Assembly: GCA_000320545.1 (NCBI GenBank)
Contig: ADNK01001713.1
Location: 1-54,561 of the forward strand
Reading direction: 5' to 3'
DNA: 54,561 nt
Source of the DNA: Bigelowiella natans CCMP2755
Taxonomy: Eukaryota; Cercozoa; Chlorarachniophyceae
Part shown: positions 24,949-34,395 of the stretch, in pieces
Layout: every line of letters starts with the position of its first letter
How positions within the stretch are numbered: the stretch's first letter is position 1
Made by a program: the position numbers and the translations under genes
Notes under the pieces: generated by a model
Database searches by the model: none
Told to the model about the DNA's origin: nothing
Seen by the model: only the letters and a program-made list of their open reading frames with translations

Positions 24949-25138
24949 CCAAAATCGGTTAGAACGCTGCCTGTCGTGGTGAACCTCTCGTCTTAATGTT
25001 GCATGTTTTTGTTTTAATTTAATATCCGATGCTATGGAAGGTGGCTGGGAGGCTGTTCCAGCAGCCTCGGACGACGAGGAGACTGCAGTACGGACAGAAA
25101 TGAAGATCGTCAATGGCGTATTGGTGCGTTCATCTTAG
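23334..25138 (+). CDS. Rhomboid-family intramembrane protease
   Basis: Complete eight-exon model: 23334-23346, 23406-23529, 23608-23729, 23843-23926, 24026-24126, 24359-24473, 24711-24893 and 25041-25138, 840 bases in all, every junction GT-AG and in phase, giving about 279 residues. Rhomboids cleave membrane proteins within the bilayer. Exon 3 has the early block FGYQYQKVVAEREWWRAI and HLIFNMMALW. Exon 5 carries the catalytic Ser in GYSCVVFGWM and the exon 6-7 junction the catalytic His in GHLSG. About six hydrophobic helices are visible, and an acidic tail follows. The GYSCVVFGWM context recalls the plant RBL13/14 type, not the common GxSG. CATCAT repeats fill intron 6 and (CT)n intron 7. 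The four-codon first exon is inferred from phase and is the weakest part. Confidence 0.87.
24907..24946. repeat. (CT)n microsatellite in rhomboid intron
   Basis: CT run directly after the exon-7 donor of the rhomboid gene. Confidence 0.9.
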
Positions 25139-25221
25139 CATCCATTAAAGCGAGTACGAGCAATGATGACCATGTGCATGTCATAGAAACAAGTTACTCT
25201 CCCGCACATTTGCATACGGGC

Positions 25222-25338
25222 CATGCAATGATGGACACAGAAATGTGCATGCATCACATTGCATGTCCATCATTGCATGATGTGCACGCTTTCGCACACT
25301 CTAGCTCTGTCTGCTGGCATGCAGAGCTAGAGAGTGTG
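25222..25338. repeat. Two adjacent stem-loop sequences
   Basis: CATGCAATGATGGAC (25222-25236) pairs perfectly with GTCCATCATTGCATG (25265-25279). CACACTCTAGCTCTG (25295-25309) pairs with CAGAGCTAGAGAGTGTG (25322-25338) apart from a two-base insert. They lie between the rhomboid stop and the retrotransposon, in CATG-rich DNA like that at 1.7-2.2 kb. Role unknown; they may belong to a small foldback repeat. Confidence 0.6.
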
Positions 25339-25648
25339 CATCTGAGATTTGCTTCTTGTCACATGTTGTGGGCATCTAGCTAGATGTGTACATGCATGAC
25401 TAGTTCATGCGCATCGGAACATTGCGCAGCCCAGCAGCGAGAAAATTTCAGATTCAAATTCTCGGGACACCCATGCGTCCGTTCTAGCGTTTGAACTGCG
25501 TCCTCCTCGGGAGCAACAGCAGCGCTCACAGCTTGGAGGAGTTCTAGCGAAATGTTCGCTTCCTTCGTTTTTGTTTGCAGATGGCTAGATGCATTTTCGA
25601 AAGTTTGCTCTTCCTGCGCGATGCGAGCTTCCTGCACGAAGCCATCAA

Positions 25649-25974
25649 TGTAGCGCGTACCACTACGCGGGCACAAGTCACGTGCGACAACAAAGGGGTT
25701 GTCGCGGATATAGAATATAGATAACGTAGATATTAATACAGCATAGGCACGTGGGTTCCGGCGGGACTCATGGCAGCACACCGGAAGTGTGCTGCCCCAC
25801 GTGCGGCGGCATTCGCGAAAGCTTCGCGAATGATTACGCAGTGCACGATTTAATAAAAATATAATCTTTAATAAAAATAAACACAACTCTTCAAAAGGAA
25901 GCAAACGTGCCTTTCCCCCCCCCTGCCTACTTGTGCACGTAGCGCCTCGGCCTGTGAACACCTTACGCGCAACA
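25649..25974 (+). repeat. 5' LTR
   Basis: TG...CA terminal repeat of 326 bases. It includes three perfect hairpins (25684-25705, 25772-25796, 25811-25831) and several AATAAA words at about 25850-25882 that could direct polyadenylation. A TATA-like ATATAG lies near 25709. Confidence 0.95.
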
Positions 25975-25979
25975 ACCTT

Positions 25980-25996
25980 TGGCTTCCACACACGGG
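25980..25996 (+). promoter_or_regulatory. Putative primer binding site
   Basis: TGGCTTCCACACACGGG begins six bases after the 5' LTR. TGG matches the CCA end of a tRNA, as required for priming minus-strand synthesis. The matching tRNA cannot be named from this window. Confidence 0.5.
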
Positions 25997-26013
25997 AAAC
26001 GATTTGACTAACA

Positions 26014-29000
26014 ATGTCACAGCAGCTAGAAGAACAGCAGGACTTTGGCTCGCAGGCCGTGCAAGGGCACGAGCAGAAACAGGAAAGGAAGGGCGATACG
26101 GACGCTAAGGAAGGAGGAGGAACACCTCCACAGGCACCGCCGGGACCAGCACCCGGGATTAAGAAAGCAGATGCAGCAGCAGAGGCACTGGAGAACTTCT
26201 ACGAGGCGGACGACGAGGACGTGGCCGCCGAAAGCAAGAAGGTCGTAATGGCATTACGAGCCTTGCGACCCAGGGCGAGCAACTACGCCAAACTGAAAGT
26301 ATCGATAGAATACAAGTATCAGACACATGATGTTTGGGCAGCTATCATGCAGGACATCATGGATTACGAAGCAGACTTACCTCCAGAGTGGGCAGCTTTG
26401 TTTAGGAACGACGGGGGTCTGGGCGCCTCGCGGGGGACGACCCAGAGCACCGTCAAGCAGCAGCAGCCGGTACAGCGGAACACCCAGTTCATGTCTGTTA
26501 AAACAGCACCGGTTATGATAACGAAATACAACGGGAAAAGAGGTGAGGCAAGGAGGTGGTGGAAGAACGCTAGGAGTATACTCTGCGACTTTACCCCTAA
26601 CCCCACCGAAAACGACAAGCTCAAATGGCTAGCTATAATAAAGCAAGCCATGGACCTTTACGAGACAGGCAGGACCCGGATCAGGCAGCTAGAGAAAATA
26701 CACACTACAGTTAGTGGGCTACGAGACGTTGAGGCGATAATGAAGGCTTTTGTAAATGAACAGGATGCTAACTCCCTACCCCAGGCTATTAGAAAATACA
26801 GAGCAATGATGCAGCATGAGAGAGAACCTGTTAGAGACTTTGCCACGCGCTTCCAGGATATGATCGACGAACTACATGATTTTAATTACAACACAGGTGA
26901 TGATCAGGCAAGGTTTGAAGAGTTCAAGTTAAAGATAAAGGAATCCACTTACGTTACGGAGAAAGGCTACACCACGATGGAGGCAGCAGTGCAGGCTATA
27001 TCCCTACGCGAGCAGGAGCAGGACCGCAAGTTTACCAGCCCTAAGGTACCTGGCATAGGAAACATTAACGCTATTAAGCCGCAGCGAGACTGGTACAAGG
27101 ACAGGGAAGGTAACCGACGTTGCGGATACTGCTCACGTAAAGGGAAACACACCGCTAAAGACTGCAGAGACAGGAAAGAAGGACGACCCAGGATGACGAT
27201 CAGGCAGCTCAACGAACACTACGAGAAGTTAAAGAGAAAGAAAGGCAGAGGACAAGGATATAACAACAGCAAATGGCAAGGCAGCAACAACGGGAAGAAC
27301 AATAAATATAAGAACAAAAAGCAGAACAGTATCAATGCTATACAGCAGCAGATAAACGGAATATTAGATCACCTTAAGCAGGCGCCGACGAAGACAGCAG
27401 TACCAGCAACGCAGGACCAAGACAAGCCCATGACCCTAGACGACATAAAGAACTTAGGAGTATGCAACATTAATGACGAAGACGCTAACAGGACTATCAA
27501 AGTTGCTATGACCAAGGTTAAAGTTAAAGACAGCTACGGAGACTACAAGAAACTACCTGCCCTTTGGGATAGTGGCAGCATGCCGAAGTCCTTCATAAGC
27601 CTAAGCACAGTAAGAAGGTTAGGACTATTGGATCAAGTGACTAAGAAAGAACGTAAATATGCTCAAGCAGACGGAAGCTCTTCCATGAAGACCGTCGGTG
27701 AGCTAATGCTAAAGCTACAGATACCTGGCAGCGACGCGGAGACCCAAATCAAGACCCGAGTAGCCATGACTTTATCCATGGAACTACTCCTCGGACAGGA
27801 TGCCCTAGAAAAATTAGGGGGGATCATATCATTCTACAATCACAAGATATACTTTGCTAAGTTGCCAAAGAAGTCAGGCAGGACCATCAGCCAGAACATG
27901 ATACGGCTTGACGAGTGGACCTCTGAGTCAAGCGTTAATGCGTTAGAGTTTATGGACCTAGCGGACAACAAGCTACCTACACCTACCGAGCTACGGAAGA
28001 AGAACCCCGGCAAGACCATCCGACAGATAACGGAGCTACTGGACAAGACCCCCCCAGCTGATGATTGGGATATCGACAAAGGCAAAAAGTACATTAATAA
28101 AATATTAAACGAGAAGTACTCTGACATCACCAAGCCGACGACGAAGCCCTCCAGCAAGCTTACCCCAGTAAAGATCGAGCTAAAGAAGGGATACGAAGAG
28201 TGCATCATCAATGACCCAGAACATAGGCGACCGGAAGCGGACTGGGAAAAGATAGAGTGGCAGATCAATGAATGGGCAAAGGAAGGGAAGATAGAGCCAA
28301 GCAACTCACCATGGAACGTGAGACATGTGCTAGCTAAGAAACCTACTTACCCTTTCTTCCGCCTGGCGCACAACTTCATCCGCCACAACCGAGTAATAAA
28401 GAGGATCCAGACACCTACACCAAGGATAGATGACGTTATTGAACACGTCATAGGATACAAATACTACTCTTCCCTAGATAAAAATGAATCATACATGCAG
28501 ACACCCATCCACAAAACCTCCCGCCCCATTACCGCGTTCTCCAGCAGGCACAGGAAGTGGCACTTCGTCGTATTCCCTTACGGCCTAAGCATATCAGGGG
28601 ATGCGTTCAGTAGTCAGAACTACAGGGCATACACACATGATGGGATGGCGTCTGTGTTGTGGGTGTTTGTGTTTGTGTATGTGGATGATGACATAATATG
28701 TACCAACACAGTCGTCGCTCAGATCTTCCTCCTGGAAAATATATTTATTAGGTTTGCACACTTCGGTTTTACTATTAGACTGCAGAAGTGTACATTCCTA
28801 GCTACAAGAATCAAGTGGTGTGGATATTACCTGGAGCAAGGCCGCATCACCCCAAACCCCGAGAAAGTAGCAGCACTACAGCAAGCCCCTAAACCTAAGA
28901 ATGCAAAGGAGTTAAAGTCATTCTTGCAGACTGCAGCTTGGATACTACGTAGGTTCTCCCCTACCTACGCTAGGACTGCAGCTGCTTTTACTACTGCTTA

Positions 29001-30987
29001 CCGGAAGGAGAACTCTGTAGGCCTCAGCTTCGCTAAGGTGTGGGCCAAGGCTGGCCTTGATGCCCACTTCGATAACCTAATAAAGTTATGCAGCAACACC
29101 CTATTGAATGCTAAGCTAGACACTACTAGACCAGCTACCCTATGGACAGACTGGTCTAAGCTAGGTATGGCTGCTGTACTTACCCAAGACCAGCAGATCA
29201 TACGGGTGTGGGGCAGGGCCTGCACAGCAGCTGAGGCCAAGTACAGCCCTACAAAAGGAGAGTATAAAGCCATGACTGAGGCGCAGAGGAAACTAAGATA
29301 CTACCTGCTGTCGGTGCCCAGCTTCACCTTAATGACTGACCACAAGCCCCTCCTAGGCATCGACCGCAAGCTCGAAGCGCCTAACGATGAGTATGCAGCT
29401 ATGAGGGCGGACACGGAAGAGTTTAGGGACAAGAGGACAGTGGTCTACGCACCAGGAGACAAGCAGCTTGCTGACTATTTCAGCAGGCTGTTCGAAAAGA
29501 AAGTCCCTACCCAGGTCACCCCTATGGTTAACGCGATTACCTTCGAGGACGGCGACTTCCTGCCTGAGCCAGAGGAGCTCCAGCACCTTCAAGAACACCT
29601 GGATAAATACAAACACAAGCATGAGGTACTTAGTGATAGGATATATGTATACACTAATAATGTTAGGCGTACCTACGTGCCACGGCGGACCAGGGGAGCC
29701 CTTCTCTTTACCGCCCATGGACCTGCACACGTAGGAGAAAACCATATCACTGCTCTACTCTACCATTACTACTGGCCCTACAAGCTAAAAGAGATAAGGA
29801 CATACCTGCGTGGCTGCAGGTGCTCCAGCTTGAAGGCGGCAGGCGTCGCCACCAAGGAGTCCAGCAAGAGCCGTGCATCTAAGAAAATCAAAGCAAGGAA
29901 CTTCTTAGATATCGTGCAAATTGATGTTTATAAGTACGATGGCTATCACTACCTTACCTTCGTTGATGTGGCCACTGGAAAGTGCTGGGTTAAAAAGATT
30001 ATCAAGGTCAACGTTGCTAAGAAGAACAAAGGCTTATATAAGCAGAGGCTTACTAACTGCTACCGTACCTGGGAGTCTGAGCTCCAGGCTATCCCTGATG
30101 AAGTTAGCATAAACAAGATACCAAAGAAGTTACATGTGGATAATGAGACCTCTCTTCTACAGCTACCACACCCTAATATTGATGCCTCACCTGTATACTA
30201 TGCCCAGTCCAACTCCAAGGTAGAGCGACTCCACCGCACCTTGGCCAACCTAAGCAGGATAAATAGCACCACACCAGACAAGATACAAGGGTTAGTAAAC
30301 GACACCTTCACGTCTGGGGGAGGTATCAAGGATAAGGAGAGGGAAGAAGGCGACGACAACGACGACGATACCGAGAGCGAAGACGAGAAGGTCCCGTACG
30401 ATGGCCGAGTTCTAAAGGAAGGACAGTATGTTAGGGCCAAGGTAAATCTGAGATCGAGAAATAAACAAGACCCCTTCTGGGGTGGCGTTGCAAAGGTTAC
30501 CGAGAGGAAGGGGAGGAAGCAGTACTACATCTATGATGGGAACAGGGTCACCTTGCGCCACATCAGTCACCTAAAGAATTATGATATCGGTGAGAAGCTC
30601 CTAGAGGATGTTAAAGTAAACCCTACTGTGTGGGAGCGAGCAATGCCTTGTTTAGGACCCCGACCTAAGTTCGATGTGGAATATGGAAACAATAAGGTCA
30701 GGGTGAACGACGATTGGCGCATGAAGATTGTCTATCTAGGCTACCCTGGATTACGAAATATGGAGAGGGTAGCTATGAAAATAAAGGACGGAAAATATCA
30801 GCTACTCTACCTAGCTGTTCCCGACTTACCCTTTGAGCACTGGTATAAGGTCCTGGGGGACCTTGATGCAGAGGGCTGGTATGGACACGAACCTAAGGAC
30901 GAAGGTGAGTTCTGGGTAAGCGACAAAGGAGATAAGGTTAGAGAGGAATCTATTACCTGGTGGTTGGTGAAGTTCCGAAAGCGATGA
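26014..30987 (+). CDS. Gag-Pol polyprotein of LTR retrotransposon
   Basis: Single frame of 1,657 codons with no gag/pol frameshift. Gag covers about residues 1-450 with one zinc knuckle near 370-384 (CGYCSRKGKHTAKDC), spaced C-x2-C-x5-H-x4-C, one longer than the usual x4. The aspartic protease is marked by LWDSGS near 518. RT has LDKNESYMQTPI, FPYGLSISGDAF and the catalytic YVDDD near 889. RNase H has WTDWSK near 1043, an acidic KGEYKAM, and MTDHKPLLGI near 1105. The integrase zinc region (HVGENH...YYWP...GCRC) is followed by the core Asp/Asp/Glu in QIDVYKYDG, HVDNET and KVERLHRTL, then a GPY/F-like module near 1470-1525. The last 130 residues are unrecognised. The ATG at 26014 is the first of the frame, 40 bases after the LTR. 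Confidence 0.95.
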   Translation: MSQQLEEQQDFGSQAVQGHEQKQERKGDTDAKEGGGTPPQAPPGPAPGIKKADAAAEALENFYEADDEDVAAESKKVVMALRALRPRASNYAKLKVSIEYKYQTHDVWAAIMQDIMDYEADLPPEWAALFRNDGGLGASRGTTQSTVKQQQPVQRNTQFMSVKTAPVMITKYNGKRGEARRWWKNARSILCDFTPNPTENDKLKWLAIIKQAMDLYETGRTRIRQLEKIHTTVSGLRDVEAIMKAFVNEQDANSLPQAIRKYRAMMQHEREPVRDFATRFQDMIDELHDFNYNTGDDQARFEEFKLKIKESTYVTEKGYTTMEAAVQAISLREQEQDRKFTSPKVPGIGNINAIKPQRDWYKDREGNRRCGYCSRKGKHTAKDCRDRKEGRPRMTIRQLNEHYEKLKRKKGRGQGYNNSKWQGSNNGKNNKYKNKKQNSINAIQQQINGILDHLKQAPTKTAVPATQDQDKPMTLDDIKNLGVCNINDEDANRTIKVAMTKVKVKDSYGDYKKLPALWDSGSMPKSFISLSTVRRLGLLDQVTKKERKYAQADGSSSMKTVGELMLKLQIPGSDAETQIKTRVAMTLSMELLLGQDALEKLGGIISFYNHKIYFAKLPKKSGRTISQNMIRLDEWTSESSVNALEFMDLADNKLPTPTELRKKNPGKTIRQITELLDKTPPADDWDIDKGKKYINKILNEKYSDITKPTTKPSSKLTPVKIELKKGYEECIINDPEHRRPEADWEKIEWQINEWAKEGKIEPSNSPWNVRHVLAKKPTYPFFRLAHNFIRHNRVIKRIQTPTPRIDDVIEHVIGYKYYSSLDKNESYMQTPIHKTSRPITAFSSRHRKWHFVVFPYGLSISGDAFSSQNYRAYTHDGMASVLWVFVFVYVDDDIICTNTVVAQIFLLENIFIRFAHFGFTIRLQKCTFLATRIKWCGYYLEQGRITPNPEKVAALQQAPKPKNAKELKSFLQTAAWILRRFSPTYARTAAAFTTAYRKENSVGLSFAKVWAKAGLDAHFDNLIKLCSNTLLNAKLDTTRPATLWTDWSKLGMAAVLTQDQQIIRVWGRACTAAEAKYSPTKGEYKAMTEAQRKLRYYLLSVPSFTLMTDHKPLLGIDRKLEAPNDEYAAMRADTEEFRDKRTVVYAPGDKQLADYFSRLFEKKVPTQVTPMVNAITFEDGDFLPEPEELQHLQEHLDKYKHKHEVLSDRIYVYTNNVRRTYVPRRTRGALLFTAHGPAHVGENHITALLYHYYWPYKLKEIRTYLRGCRCSSLKAAGVATKESSKSRASKKIKARNFLDIVQIDVYKYDGYHYLTFVDVATGKCWVKKIIKVNVAKKNKGLYKQRLTNCYRTWESELQAIPDEVSINKIPKKLHVDNETSLLQLPHPNIDASPVYYAQSNSKVERLHRTLANLSRINSTTPDKIQGLVNDTFTSGGGIKDKEREEGDDNDDDTESEDEKVPYDGRVLKEGQYVRAKVNLRSRNKQDPFWGGVAKVTERKGRKQYYIYDGNRVTLRHISHLKNYDIGEKLLEDVKVNPTVWERAMPCLGPRPKFDVEYGNNKVRVNDDWRMKIVYLGYPGLRNMERVAMKIKDGKYQLLYLAVPDLPFEHWYKVLGDLDAEGWYGHEPKDEGEFWVSDKGDKVREESITWWLVKFRKR

Positions 30988-31028
30988 AGGTCTAAGGGAA
31001 TAAGGAAGGAAGGAAGGAGCAACGTGAC

Positions 31029-31038
31029 TTGGGGGAGG
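31029..31038 (+). promoter_or_regulatory. Polypurine tract
   Basis: TTGGGGGAGG directly abuts the TG of the 3' LTR, the expected place for the primer of plus-strand DNA synthesis. Confidence 0.75.
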
Positions 31039-31364
31039 TGTAGCGCGTACCACTACGCGGGCACAAGTCACGTGCGACAACAAAGGGGTTGTCGCGGATA
31101 TAGAATATAGATAACGTAGATATTAATACAGCATAGGCACGTGGGTTCCGGCGGGACTCATGGCAGCACACCGGAAGTGTGCTGCCCCACGTGCGGCGGC
31201 ATTCGCGAAAGCTTCGCGAATGATTACGCAGTGCACGATTTAATAAAAATATAATCTTTAATAAAAATAAACACAACTCTTCAAAAGGAAGCAAACGTGC
31301 CTTTCCCCCCCCCTGCCTACTTGTGCACGTAGCGCCTCGGCCTGTGAACACCTTACGCGCAACA
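31039..31364 (+). repeat. 3' LTR
   Basis: 326-base copy that I could not distinguish from the 5' LTR by eye. It is followed by the TCAA target duplication. Confidence 0.95.
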
Positions 31365-31368
31365 TCAA

Positions 31369-32069
31369 CAGCACCGGAACCGACTTCTGTCCTGCTGCGC
31401 GACGACAAAGTGCCACGCTAGCACGACAAAGTGTCACAATTTTGCGACGGGCAAAGCGCCCTCGGGAAAGAGAGGGGGACATGATCCTTTCACGCCAGAT
31501 TTCAACGAACAATGAACGATGCACAATGATGATGAACTGCACTTCCAAAATCCCGAGAAATGCAACACTAAACAATGAACAACGATGATGAACTGCATTA
31601 AATGTGTTGGTGAACGATGAACTCCGCACTTTGCTTGTCCCTTTTTTCTCATCTCGATGACGTAGACGCAGATGCCTTTTCTTTTGGCTGACAAACGACA
31701 ATGAAATGACGAAGAAGCAGACACGAAATCCAAGCATTTCCACGAAAAATTCGAAAATTTGAAAAGCTGCTAATAGGAAATCCTGTTGAAGAGCCCGCCG
31801 GACACAATGGGACTAAAAATCGCATCCAATTGCGCAAACGGCGAGACCCGAGTCGAAGTCTCAGCACCGAATTGCCGACCATCCTCCGATGATCTTTTTT
31901 TCATGCCCCAGCCGCGCGGTTTACGGTTTACAGGTTCGAAATTGTGAAAACCGCTTGCATTTCTCCTGAAATGTGCGAGAAAAAGTGACGCTACATCTTA
32001 CTCGTACTAAAGCGCGAAGCCGTTCCACCTCCACCGCTACCGTTGGGGGGGCTCACGCCTGTCGAGAGG
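31369..32069. other. Intergenic, (GATGAAC)-like imperfect repeats
   Basis: Between the retrotransposon and the kinase. Imperfect repeats of ACAATGATGATGAACTGCA with TTCCAAAAT occur at about 31520-31600. A related AACAATGATAAAAAACTACATTTCCAAAAT lies at 41860-41890. Minus-strand frames in 31258-31882 have no recognisable features. The kinase promoter should lie here. Confidence 0.4.
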
Positions 32070-34211
32070 ATGCGAAATGCAGTGCCCGAGGTCCCAACGG
32101 GAGCAGAAAGTCCTATGACTGTTCTTCCTCGGACCCCCCCTGCCAGCCTGCCCCCTGTAGGGTTGCCCAAACTTGTATTGTCGCAGCCGGTCACGCCTGC
32201 ACGGTTCAATTTCGATGTCCACAAGATGCCTAAGCGTCGATCATCGAGCGCAAGCCACAGAGGGCCAAGGAGATCCCCGTTGGTTTCATTCGTTACGAAG
32301 CCCGTAGCGGTCGACCATCAGCCCCGAACCCCCAACAATTTTTGCCTCACCCCCACTCTTAGATCGCCAGAGCGGTACCTGAGGCCGGACGATGACAAGA
32401 AATCCTCACTGAAAAGTTACTCGACGATGGTGAGCGAGTGCGACCAACAGGAGGTACTCGTTAACTTTATTACCAACAGTACGACAAACATCTCCAGAGT
32501 AGACGCGCCTCCCCGCCTGATTAAGAAAACGGCGAAGAAGGAGAATTGGTTCATACCCTACGAGGATATCTCCATGGAGCCGAAACCCTTCGCTAATGGC
32601 GCGCAAGCTAGCATCTACAAAGGGAACATTAGAGGCACCAATGTCTGCATCAAAAAGCTGACTAAGATACAGGATTTAGAGGACATTTTAAGGGAGATTG
32701 CTCTGTGGAGGAGCGTCCGTCACCCCTCCATTGTTATGTTTCTTGGGGCAAGTTTCACGCCGAAAAGCGGCCCTCTGATTGTTATGGAGGTAGTACTTGA
32801 AGCATTTTGAGCCAAACACAGTTTGTATGAAATCACCAAGGTAGCGCTGTTGCTTGAGTGGCTTGAGTGACACCGATTGCTGCAGGTTATGCACCATGGA
32901 GACCTCACAGCGAACGTCGATAAGTTAACGCGAACCATGCAGCTCGAGACAGCCATCTCATTAGCCGAGGTGTGTATTAGTTTATTGTCTTCAGTTTTCC
33001 TGACTTGCCGTTCTCGACCGACCAATAGTTGCCCTCAAATAATGCTCTGCTCTTATGTGTGTGTATTTATCTCTATATATTTATATATATATAAAAATAT
33101 TTTTTTATATACTTATAACATACTACCCAAGGGCCTAGCCTGGCTGCACGGAAACAACCCAGCGATATTACATAGAGGTGAGAACCTTAACAACGTTTCA
33201 ATCAAGCTTCCCCCCCCCTTCCCTCCCTTGGCCCTCACATTGCTATTTGTGTCACTTCACGTGCTGCTGCCTCTCCACCTATCTACTTTATTTATTCATG
33301 TTTTTGAATGAAATATCAGATCTGAAGCCGCAAAATATACTGTTCGACAAGCACATGAGAGCCAAAATCACGGATTTAGGGCTGAGTCGTTTGCAGGAGA
33401 TCGACGCAGGGAAGTACGTTCCAATATCCGAAGATTTGGTCTGGTGGATGGGGAATGTTTCCCCCCACCCACCCCTTTTCGTTTCACCCATGCCACGTAT
33501 GAAAACATTTTAGAAACATTCGTGCATAAAATACACCGTTATTGGACGTGTTTTGATTCCTCATCCTTCCATTCAAAGGCATACGATGACAGGAAAGACT
33601 GGAACATTAAGATATATGGCGCCTGAGGTTCTACCCCCCCCCCCCCCCCCCCCCCTTCCATCAAAGTGCATTTATCCAGGGGGAAGAGATGCTTGCGTCT
33701 TCGGTCATTTCGGGCTGCAATCATCATGAATTTGATTGGTAGATGATCATGTTTTTTTTTTTGGGTGTGGTGGGGGGGTGTGTGTGTGTGTGTCAGGTCT
33801 TGAATGGGGAGCAGTACACATGGAAGGTAGCAATGGCCAACAGCAGGGATGCTTTGTGAAAATTTTTCTGCATATACCAAAAATAATAGTATTCTGAGTG
33901 GGAGGCTGGGGGGGGGGGGGGGGATGGGATCGTCCACATTTTTCAGTTTGGAAGAACACACTAGTTGTGTATTGAGGGTACATGAAAACCAGAGCGACGA
34001 GTTTTCTCGCGTTCCAATACCGCACACCGACCTGACTGTCTTCTTTCTTCTTGTTGTTGTATTCCAAATATCGTGTTCTATATACACCGTGCAGATTGAC
34101 GTCTTCTCCTTCGGCCTGCTCGTGTACTACATCTTCCTGAAGAGCCAGCCCTTTGTCGGTTTTTCCAGGAAGAAGAGGGAGAGCTTCGCAAAAGAGGGGC
34201 AGGATTTTAAG
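32070..34211 (+). CDS. TKL-like protein kinase, C-terminal lobe incomplete
   Basis: Exons 32070-32789, 32886-32969, 33132-33177, 33320-33413, 33579-33627, 33797-33826 (30 bases) and 34095-34211, all in phase. A disordered Ser/Pro/Arg N-terminal region of about 165 residues precedes the kinase domain. The Gly loop is degenerate (FANGAQASIYKG); the ATP-binding Lys is in VCIKKL and the hinge in LIVMEV. HRDLKPQN is split by an intron, the metal motif reads ITDLGLSR (DLG instead of DFG), the activation segment is TGTLRYMAPE, and IDVFSFGLLVYYI follows. After GQDFK no exon encoding the last helices was found; the frame behind the next acceptor (TTTCAG, 34334) stops within 18 codons. Kinase Ser/Thr specificity is assumed from the TKL resemblance. 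The start ATG at 32070 is the first in the open frame; an upstream exon is possible. Confidence 0.8.
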
Positions 34212-34237
34212 GTAGTAGTAGCACATTGGAATAGAAG

Positions 34238-34238
<1 letters not shown>

Positions 34239-34313
<75 letters not shown>
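34239..34313. repeat. (CA)n(TA)n microsatellite between two truncated genes
   Basis: A CA run then a TA run between the last kinase exon (34211) and the last recognisable exon of the convergent hydrolase (about 34396). Confidence 0.9.
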
Positions 34314-34395
34314 ATGTTACACTAACGATTTCAGATCGCTCACAATGCACAATGCGTCGTAGTTCGCGACGCATGCTCCAAGGCCTGATCGCGTC

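Larger units (their letters stand above)
25645..31368 (+). mobile_element. Intact Ty3/gypsy-order LTR retrotransposon
   Basis: A 5,716-base element (25649-31364) bounded by two 326-base LTRs and flanked by TCAA on both sides (25645-25648 and 31365-31368), a 4-base target-site duplication. The LTRs begin TG and end CA and look identical by eye. One open frame encodes Gag and Pol in the order Gag, protease, RT, RNase H, integrase, which defines the Ty3/gypsy (Metaviridae) arrangement. The insertion lies between the rhomboid and kinase genes and appears to break neither. Identical LTRs and an intact frame imply a recent, possibly active insertion. Confidence 0.95.
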
